From Mycogone perniciosa (Eukaryota > Ascomycota > Sordariomycetes > Hypocreales > Hypocreaceae), in contig JAOALB010000077.1 of assembly GCA_025331125.1 (NCBI GenBank), positions 1 to 64,000 of the forward strand: 64,000 nt of DNA. The letters run 5' to 3'. This document shows positions 56,568 to 64,000 of this stretch, in pieces. Each line of letters starts with the position of its first letter. The first letter of the stretch is position 1. Position numbers and translations under genes: made by a program. The notes below the pieces were generated by a model that was not told the origin of the DNA, did not search any database, and saw nothing but the letters and a program-made list of their open reading frames with translations.

Positions 56568-59345
56568 ATGACTTCGCGAATGGATTTTACCGACCGGGCG
56601 CAAAAGGCCATCGAGGATGCCATGTCCATGGCCGAGCAATATGGCCACTCACAGCTCCTCCCGGTGCATTTGGCTGTGTCGTTACTAGAGCCGCCCGTCG
56701 ATCAGTCCAAGGACCAGCAAAACGCCCCCCCTGACAGCATCATCACATTATTTCGGCAAGCGATTGAACGAGCACACGGCGATCCGCAACTTGTCGACCG
56801 AGCCTTGAAGAAGACGCTCGTACGGTTGCCAAGTCAAGACCCGCCCCCTGACCAAGTGTCCCTTTCGCCCTCGTTCCACTCCATCTTGAGGAAAGCTCAG
56901 GAGCTGCAGAAGGTTCAAAAAGACACTTTCATTGCGGTGGACCACTTGATCACAGCGCTATCTGAGGATGTCGGTATCCAAGCTGCCTTGAAGGAGGGCA
57001 ACATCCCCAAGCCCAAGCTTATTCAGGAGGCTGTCCAAGCCATTCGAGGCACCAAGCGGGTGGACAGCAAGACCGCCGATACCGAGCAGGAAAACGAGAA
57101 CTTGGCGAAATTCACCATCGATATGACTGCCCTGGCGAGGGACAAGAAGATCGACCCTGTTATCGGCCGAGAAGAGGAGATTCGTCGAGTGGTGCGAATC
57201 CTTTCCCGCAGAACGAAGAACAACCCGGTCCTTATTGGTGAGCCAGGTGTTGGAAAAACTACAGTTGTCGAAGGCCTCGCACAGCGAATGGTCAACCGGG
57301 ATGTGCCGGACAACTTGAAGGCCTGCAGGCTGCTCTCTCTTGACGTGGGAGCGCTTGTCGCTGGAAGCAAATTCCGTGGAGAATTTGAAGAAAGAATGAA
57401 GGGCGTCTTGAAGGAGATTCAAGAATCATCAGAGACGATTGTCCTATTTGTTGACGAAATCCATCTTCTCATGGGAGCTGGCTCTTCCGGCGAAGGTGGC
57501 ATGGATGCTGCGAACTTGCTCAAGCCCATGCTTGCCCGTGGCCAGCTACACTGTATTGGCGCGACAACCTTGGCCGAGTACCGGAAATACGTCGAAAAGG
57601 ACGCAGCCTTCGAACGTCGTTTCCAGCAAGTTGTCGTCAAAGAGCCATCCATCCCGGAGACAATATCGATTCTGCGTGGCTTGAAGCCCAAATACGATAG
57701 TCACCACAAGGTTAGCATCCTTGACAGCGCCTTGGTTGCTTCAGCCAACCTGGCTGCACGCTATCTCACTACCCGGCGACTGCCTGACTCTGCTATCGAC
57801 CTCATCGACGAGGCTGCAGCGGCTGTGCGAGTCGCTAGAGAATCCCAGCCTGAAATTATAGATTCTCTTGAGCGTAAGCTCAGGCAGCTGAAGATTGAGA
57901 TTGCCGCCTTGGAGAAGGAGCATGATGAGGCCTCCCAGGTTCGCCTGCAGCAAGCCAAGAAGGATGCGAAGAACGTGGAGGAAGAGTTGCAGCCCCTCCA
58001 AGAAAAGTACAAGAACGACATTAAGCGAAACGACGAAATCCATCAGGCTAAAGACAAACTCGACGACTTGAGGAAGCGACTTGACGATGCTATCAACGCT
58101 GGAGACCACCAACGCGCTGCCGATCTCAAATACGGTGCCATTCTTGAGCAAGAAGCTCTCATCAAGAAACTGGAAAACAAGAAGAATGCAGCCGACGTCG
58201 CCCTCAATGCCAACGGCGGCGACACCAGCGTCATGGTCACGGATATTGTGACTGCGGACAACATCAATGAGATTGTGGCTCGATGGACTGGAATTCCCGT
58301 AACTCGACTGCGAACTTCCGAGAAGGAGAAGCTCATCCAAATGGAAAAGGTGTTGGGCAAAGTGGTTGTCGGCCAGAAGGAAGCAGTCCAGTCCGTTGCC
58401 AACGCCATCCGTCTCCAGCGTTCTGGCCTCAGCAATCCGAACCAGCCACCTAGCTTCTTGTTCTGCGGTCCATCTGGTACTGGCAAGACCTTGCTCACAA
58501 AGGCACTGGCAGAGTTCCTGTTCGACGACCCCAAGTCCATGATTCGCTTCGATATGTCTGAATATCAGGAACGTCATGCCCTGAGTCGTATGATTGGTGC
58601 TCCACCAGGCTACGTCGGACATGATGCTGGTGGCCAGCTCACTGAAGCACTCCGACGGAAGCCATTTTCGATTCTATTGTTCGACGAGGTCGAGAAGGCA
58701 GCCAAAGAGATTTTGACTGTCCTGCTTCAGCTCATGGATGACGGCCGAATCACCGATGGCCAGGGCAGAGTCATTGACGCCAAGAACTGCATCGTCGTCA
58801 TGACATCCAACTTGGGTGCTGAATATCTTACTCGCCCTGGCGTGCGGGAGGGCAGGGTTGATTCATCAACCAGGGAGTTGGTGATGGGCGCTCTCCGCAA
58901 CTACTTCCTACCCGAGTTCCTCAACCGTATCAACTCCGTCGTCATCTTCAACCGTCTCACACGCAAGGAGATTCGCAAGATTGTCGATATTCGCGTCACC
59001 GAAATCCAGAAACGACTGGAAGACAACGGCCGCAAGGTGCACATTGCCGTCTCCAACGAAGCAAAGGACTATTTGGGCAACGCTGGCTACTCGCCCGCCT
59101 ACGGTGCTCGACCCTTGTCTCGCCTTATTGAGAAGGAAGTGCTCAACAGGCTCGCAATTCTCATTCTGCGGAATAACATTCGAGATGGGGAGACTGCCCG
59201 CGTTGAGCTGGATGATAATCGGATTGTCGTCCTGTCGAATCACCCCGATAGCGAGGGCGATGACACCGACGACATGTACGATGATGAGGATGACTATATT
59301 GATGAGATTGCTGCAGAGGATATGGATGAGGACATCTATGATTAA
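56568..59345 (+). CDS. HSP104: Hsp104-type disaggregase (ClpB family)
   Basis: A single exon of 925 residues. Hsp104 is a hexameric AAA+ machine that threads and rescues aggregated proteins with Hsp70. The Clp N domain covers about 1-160. NBD1 has Walker A GEPGVGKTT (about 224-232) and Walker B IVLFVDEIH (about 291-299). A middle coiled-coil domain (about 410-540) has heptad-like EKEHDEASQVRLQQAKKDAK. NBD2 has Walker A GPSGTGKTLL (about 634-643) and Walker B ILLFDEVEKA. The long acidic C-terminus ending in DEDIYD indicates the cytosolic/nuclear form rather than mitochondrial Hsp78. The start at 56568 is used because MTSRMDFTDRAQKA matches the family N-terminus; an upstream in-frame ATG would add 27 unrelated residues. 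Confidence 0.97.
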   Translation: MTSRMDFTDRAQKAIEDAMSMAEQYGHSQLLPVHLAVSLLEPPVDQSKDQQNAPPDSIITLFRQAIERAHGDPQLVDRALKKTLVRLPSQDPPPDQVSLSPSFHSILRKAQELQKVQKDTFIAVDHLITALSEDVGIQAALKEGNIPKPKLIQEAVQAIRGTKRVDSKTADTEQENENLAKFTIDMTALARDKKIDPVIGREEEIRRVVRILSRRTKNNPVLIGEPGVGKTTVVEGLAQRMVNRDVPDNLKACRLLSLDVGALVAGSKFRGEFEERMKGVLKEIQESSETIVLFVDEIHLLMGAGSSGEGGMDAANLLKPMLARGQLHCIGATTLAEYRKYVEKDAAFERRFQQVVVKEPSIPETISILRGLKPKYDSHHKVSILDSALVASANLAARYLTTRRLPDSAIDLIDEAAAAVRVARESQPEIIDSLERKLRQLKIEIAALEKEHDEASQVRLQQAKKDAKNVEEELQPLQEKYKNDIKRNDEIHQAKDKLDDLRKRLDDAINAGDHQRAADLKYGAILEQEALIKKLENKKNAADVALNANGGDTSVMVTDIVTADNINEIVARWTGIPVTRLRTSEKEKLIQMEKVLGKVVVGQKEAVQSVANAIRLQRSGLSNPNQPPSFLFCGPSGTGKTLLTKALAEFLFDDPKSMIRFDMSEYQERHALSRMIGAPPGYVGHDAGGQLTEALRRKPFSILLFDEVEKAAKEILTVLLQLMDDGRITDGQGRVIDAKNCIVVMTSNLGAEYLTRPGVREGRVDSSTRELVMGALRNYFLPEFLNRINSVVIFNRLTRKEIRKIVDIRVTEIQKRLEDNGRKVHIAVSNEAKDYLGNAGYSPAYGARPLSRLIEKEVLNRLAILILRNNIRDGETARVELDDNRIVVLSNHPDSEGDDTDDMYDDEDDYIDEIAAEDMDEDIYD

Positions 59346-59596
59346 AACCGTGTCTACTTCCTTGTGAGAGACTCAAAAAAAAATGATATCAACATGATGG
59401 AATGAGGAATGATGCACATCGGCGTTCTGGGGGAAATGGAAGCATATATGTTTTTCAGCGGCCAACAGGTCATTTGTCTACGCATCTTTTTTTTACGGTA
59501 CATCAGAATCAACAGTAAATTAGTCTGTACTATGTTGGAAAATATTTGGTTCCCATCGTGCTTGCTTGACACATATGTCCCCAATAGTAATAACGT

Positions 59597-61952
59597 TCAT
59601 ATAAGACTTAACAAGACACCGTCGTTCCCAACCCAACCAAAGTCATCCATGAACATGGACCAGTCCACATCTTGGAAATAATCATTTTGTTGCTGCTGCT
59701 GTTGCACATGATTCTCAAGCTGGTCTTGAGATGAGGTTGCAGGGGCAACGGTACCTGTATTAATATCGGCGCGATTCGGCTCTATTGCCAGGCAGTTAGT
59801 CCTCCCGTATGAATTGCAATCGGTATAACGTCTTCAACATCAGCGGGTTACTCACGGAGGATCTCGAGGGCTTTGTTGACGTCATCGGTACTTTCTCGGG
59901 CGGTTAAGAGGCTATTCCTAAACCTATCTATGCATGCCAACGCCAGGCCGGCGCCACCGCGCGTTGCCCACGAGGGAGGCACGGTGTCGAACCTGGGCAC
60001 AAAGGTACGGATTTTCCAAAACGTTTCCAGGACGGTACTCGACCGGTAGGTTAAGTCAGCCTTGCGTACGGAGCAGCTCATGACAGCGCTGTAGGCTTGC
60101 TGGGCGAGGAGATTGACGTCGTGGGGGGCCATGTCGGGAGCCCAGGATGAGTGGAGGAGGTAGATGAGGGCGTTGGCGGCGTCGACGACGGAGCGTATGA
60201 TATAGAAGGGCGCGTGGGTGAGGAACTTGCGGCGGATTTCGAGGTCGGTGGCGGAGAGGATGATGGCGCGGGCAGTGTTGAATGTTTTGAAGGTGTTGAG
60301 GCGGAGGTTTGGGCCGGGAGAACCGGGAGGGACTATAAAGTAGTAGAGTTGGATTTCGAATTGGGCTGCTAGAAGGAGGAAGCGTGATCTTTCTGAAATG
60401 CGTATAAGCGGGTTTGCATCATATAATGATGGAGCTGTGAACATTGGAGGTCGACTCACCAGTGTCGGATCGAACAATCAGGGGTTTGAGAGTTTCGAGC
60501 TCGTTCTCCCACATGGCCACAATGTGGTCTGGAATGCCGCCTGCTGCGGATGCTTGTGCGAACATGGCTGAGTGAACGCGATTAAGGAATTTCTGGAAAT
60601 CGTATGTTGTCAGGAGGTCGGTCCAGAAAGGATATTCCAGAGATGCTTTGCAGCGAGTGTCATTGTATTGGATATTCGGCGGTGGGTGCCCCGAACCCGC
60701 AGATATCCTGTAGTGGGTATTTTAGCAAATTGATATCTCGGCTTCCTTGCTTCAATCTTGCTAGATATACAGGTAAGCAGGGCATCTGAAACTAACCTTT
60801 GTGCAAGCATGCAGCAGGCAACCCAAGTGCAAGCAGCCTCTTCGTCTGTCGACACCATCTGACCTCGTAGGCCGACGCAGAACTGGCTATGGTACCCACA
60901 ACCGGTATGAAGACCCAACATCATACATGCATTCGTAGCAATCGAAGCAAACATCGATGAAGGGTCAGTGACAAAGCGGATCGTCGGGTATGGCCACGTG
61001 CAGATGAAGAGAATGGCATGGATGGCCTCCAATCCGATCACTGGGGCCGAAATTACAGTCCATATGTTCTTGCTAACATACTCCACAAGAGCCGCCGGCA
61101 ACTGGCTGTTTTTTGCGTATCGGCGACAGGTGACATACAGTATGACCCAGAAAAGCATTGGGCTGGCTTCATAACATTCATCGGGGTCTTTCTTCCGAAG
61201 AATAGGCAGGGATGGATGAAAGTGTTGCATGAATCTAATCATCGTGACTTAGCCCTTTCACCCATTGGGATCAAAGAGGAACCGAACCTTACTTACTGGT
61301 TAAAATAATGATCAATGTCCTCACCGGATATCACATGATTTTCCAACATACGGGTCTCTGTAGGGCGGCCTGTCTTCTGTCGTCTTTCAGACCTGTGGAT
61401 GGAGTCTCCGGTGACCGTAGCAGACTCCTCGCGGGACACCTCTAGCTGAGTGGGGGCTGTCGAGGCAGAAAATGCTGCTCGTGGACTTGAAGGTGTCCAT
61501 GTGGGCTCGCTGGTCTTGGTGTTGTTGACAACTTGCTGAATGCTTCTCAGTTCTTGCTCCAGCTGCTCCAACTTGCTGTGAGAAGCCATTAGTTGGTGTT
61601 TCCATACAATAGCCAAGGCGTTTTGAATAAATGATAGCCATAGAATGAGTCTGCATTCAATTAGATGAGATCAGGGGTGCATACCTTCTCCTGGTGACTC
61701 TCTTGTGAGACTTGTCCACAATGCATGAGGTCTGAAGCTTAGCGCATCGCTGACACGGCTGGCCAGGGAGCCTGCTGGACTTGCACCGCACCTAAAAAAA
61801 TGAAGAATAATATGAGAATCTGCCATAAATTAATTAAATCCAGAGCCGTGCGAGGTACTCGCCTTGGAGTTCCGGCAGTTGACGCAGGCCACATTTCGCC
61901 TTGGATGTTCGTCGTGGCTTGACGAAGACGCGGCTGGTGGCGTCGGTGCCAT
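59597..61952 (-). CDS. Zn2Cys6 fungal transcription factor
   Basis: Seven exons (61863-61952, 61685-61791, 61297-61575, 61234-60797, 60707-60460, 60392-59856, 59781-59597) give 627 residues. The DNA-binding motif has Cys at 23, 26, 33, 43, 46 and 53 (CVNCRNSKVRC, then CQRC), followed by a basic linker (KSHKRVTRR) and a leucine-rich coiled coil (KLEQLEQELRSIQQVV). The middle homology region begins FNQFMQHFHPSLPIL. The C-terminus is Gln-rich and acidic-aromatic (QDVDWSMFMDDFGW), typical of an activation domain. Intron 1 lies between Lys30 and Val31 inside the zinc cluster and uses a GC donor. Target genes are unknown; no cluster of metabolic genes surrounds it. Confidence 0.9.
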
Positions 61953-62283
61953 ATTACTCTCTCATGACATCCCTCCCTTGTTAGTACTCGCCAGCGTCTT
62001 GCATGGCATGAAGCAAATGATTTAGTTTCACAGCTGGAGATGTTTAAGGAAACATGTAAATTAGATAGCGAGATGAGAAGATGCTGTAAAACTACCAAGG
62101 TCACGTGCCTTGCGCCGGCACCAGGATGTCTTGATGATAGCGCCATTGCTTGGAACGGTGATATCAGTTACCATTGGATTTCACGAAACATATAGCCTCA
62201 AAAAATGAATACTAGTATTATGTTGTCGCCCATAAACACTGGTGGATGCCGTCAGATACAATCAGATTCTGATCATGATAGCC
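61953..62283. other. Intergenic region
   Basis: 331 bp between the start of the Zn2Cys6 gene and the stop of PBN1, both on the minus strand. It must contain the regulator's promoter; nothing specific seen. Confidence 0.55.
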
Positions 62284-63887
62284 CTATTTGTTCTTCTTGC
62301 CTTCTTGTCCTCTAGGTGCGGTGCTTCCATACCCCGATGTCTTATACACGCCGGCAAGTTTCAATAAGACCCAGATAAATCCCAAGCCCACAGCTGCAGC
62401 CGTGCCAAGGGTCACCCATTGAGAAGCTTCGTCCTTGACCACCGGAACGGCAATGGTGTTCATCAGTCGACCACCAACTTCAGGCCTCGGACCGACATGC
62501 CAGAAGGCTGTTGTGGGACCGAAGAAGCCGTCATATCCTAGATTGACCCGATCAAATGGATTGGTTGTGAAGTCGATTCCCTCCCCAGAATCACATGCCC
62601 AAAACACCACAGGATAGGGAACCTCGACTTCTACCTTTCCTGTCGCCGAAGGCTTGAGATAGCGGAGATGAAGAGGCACCTCAACAGTCCAAGGGTCCGC
62701 CGAAGAGGCAAGGCTGGGCGGCGCCAACTCTAGGAGGACGTTGGAGCCCCAGGTATTGGTGGTGTAGGCAGGTGCCTCCAGATCCACGGGTTGGCTCACG
62801 TACCGAGTAGCTGTCAGATTCTTGGAAGCTAGGAAGAGTTTGTCCGCCAATTGATATCTATCCGCGAATATGGCCTTGGGTAGAGTAAGATATGCGTGCG
62901 GAGCACATTCGGCATCCTTAACTGGAGGGTGGCTGGTACTGAGGTTCAACTGTAGTGTAGGGTGCAAACCCGTTGGGGACAGAAATTTTGCTGAGAATGA
63001 GGAGTCACTCAACCTGTGGCGTGATGGGAATGCAAACAGAGCTGGTGATGGTTCCTTCTGCTCGCCGACAACCGTTAAGACTCCCGAGACGCCAACTTCA
63101 TGCGACGCAATACCTGGTGGGACATCTTCGCCTAGAATACCGACTTCTGTTCGCCCGTTGGGTGATGCAGGAACAAATATTTCATGTTGTCCTAGGGGCC
63201 AGAATGCCATGAGCTTCAGAGATTTGGAGGTTGAATCGAACGAGATATCTAAGCTGGTGGCTGTCTTCAAGTCCCGTAGCCGATTCTTGCATGTGACGTC
63301 GGACTGAGAGCAGACCTCCTGTGTAGCATATTTGGAAAACCTATCAAGGTTATCTAGCTCCCCGTAAAAGTAGAGAGCGGGCGAGCTGGCATGGCGTCCA
63401 TCGCGCAGGTTGATGAAGGCCTATAGTGGAAGAGTTAGGAGGCTGATGGAGCCAATGCAAGGACGGGGTAAACGATACCTCTGGGGATGTGCACTCCAGC
63501 GATCCAAAAGCTTGTAAGAGAGAGCATAGTTTCGTCCTGTTACATTATTAGAAATGTCAGTGCACATCTTCATGGATCGAGGGATACGAACGGATCATGC
63601 TCTTCCTCCTTTAAAGGGGTGTACGATAGGTGGAGGCCTGGAGACAGTCGAGAGCTGAAGGGCTCCAGCGTGCCATAGCTTGAAGGGCCTGTCCACCTGA
63701 GATGCAGCTCGTGGATACCCTGGAGCAGACCGGCCAGCTCGGAAGGAAGCTCCTTCAGCGTCAATGTGACCTTGTGCTCCCGTACAGCTTCAGTGGCCGG
63801 TCCCTGAAGCTTGTTATTCTGAATGTCTAGGGATGTAAAATCAACGCCTCCGCCCTGAGGATAGATGAAAGTGATTCTCTCCCGCAT
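62284..63887 (-). CDS. PBN1: Pbn1 / PIG-X, GPI mannosyltransferase I subunit
   Basis: Three exons (63592-63887, 63479-63536, 62284-63420) give 496 residues. Pbn1 is an ER membrane protein that stabilises the GPI mannosyltransferase Gpi14 and aids ER protein processing. The start MRERITFIYPQGGGVDFTSL matches fungal Pbn1. The large lumenal part contains the PIG-X region (GLHPTLQLNLSTSHPP, CAPHAYLTLPKAIFADRYQL, LHLRYLKP, YPVVFWACD). A single membrane segment sits near the C-terminus (VTLGTAAAVGLGFIWVLLKL), followed by a short basic tail (QEGKKNK). No cleaved signal peptide is evident, as in yeast Pbn1. The gene is complete within the window, 113 bp from the right edge. Confidence 0.9.
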
Positions 63888-64000
63888 GATTGAACGGTTC
63901 TCTGTGCCTCTGTGCCCCTGATAATATGCGCTTGGATGTGAAGGAAATCTATGAAGCTCCAAGTTGGACTAGGAGACTACAAAGCTGTGTCCGACAGACG

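Noticed and set aside
57741..58622. 293-codon antisense frame across HSP104
   Set aside because: Leu/Gln/Ser-biased translation mirroring the coding strand's third-position bias; long antisense frames are common in strongly biased chaperone genes.

Overview
The window looks like nuclear DNA of a filamentous ascomycete (Pezizomycotina). The coding style suggests Sordariomycetes, probably Hypocreales, but I cannot name a genus. The evidence is dense single-copy eukaryotic genes with mostly short introns (about 48-115 bp; one of 212 bp) that have GTRNGT-type donors and CTAAC-like branch points. The families also fit: Zn2Cys6 regulator, MHR1/mL67, PIK1, fungal NUP82, DUF3605 and a STE11 with SAM and RA domains. 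I see no prokaryotic features, no recognisable intact transposon, no tRNA or rRNA gene and no CRISPR array.

Layout. 1-3954 is gene-poor and starts in an ATT microsatellite cut by the window edge. 3955-17288 carries KRI1 (ribosome biogenesis) divergent from a RAB5-class GTPase, then a RING protein with an RS/RD-rich tail, PIK1 (Golgi PI 4-kinase) and BUR6/NC2-alpha. 19611-26343 has a membrane-anchored HSL-type hydrolase, a DUF3605 (GIG1-like) gene with an apparent frameshift, SND2 and CDC27/APC3. 27832-34102 has an orphan histone H4, TRS20 divergent from MRPL31, and CBC2 divergent from NUP82. 35398-45305 has an unassigned proline-rich protein, an EBP-type sterol isomerase homologue, a secreted or vacuolar 5'-nucleotidase-like phosphoesterase, a PrpF-family protein and a gamma-glutamylcyclotransferase-like protein. 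46185-54839 has STE11, a 2.4 kb gene-free interval, prephenate dehydratase PHA2 and a sulfotransferase-like P-loop protein. 55162-63887 has MHR1 divergent from HSP104, a Zn2Cys6 regulator and PBN1.

Most genes are unrelated housekeeping functions: vesicle traffic (RAB5, TRS20, PIK1), ER targeting and GPI synthesis (SND2, PBN1), RNA and nuclear pore (CBC2, NUP82), cell cycle (CDC27), transcription (BUR6), MAP kinase signalling (STE11) and stress (HSP104). I see no operon-like or secondary-metabolite cluster logic. Several neighbours are divergent pairs with short shared promoters. All gene models were joined by hand from reading frames and splice signals; each closes in frame except the DUF3605 gene.

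The items I rate highest are these. A short-motif family, TACTYCGTA (13 TACTCCGTA and 10 TACTTCGTA exact copies found by eye, almost all non-coding), fuses into 16-mers with a 7-bp period and clusters in the STE11-PHA2 interval. An EBP-type sterol isomerase homologue with its catalytic residues intact sits in a fungus, a group that normally uses ERG2. A GC-AG intron lies inside the Zn2Cys6 motif. A single-base frameshift in the DUF3605 gene could be hidden by a false 40-bp intron. An RBBP6-like RING protein lacks the DWNN domain.
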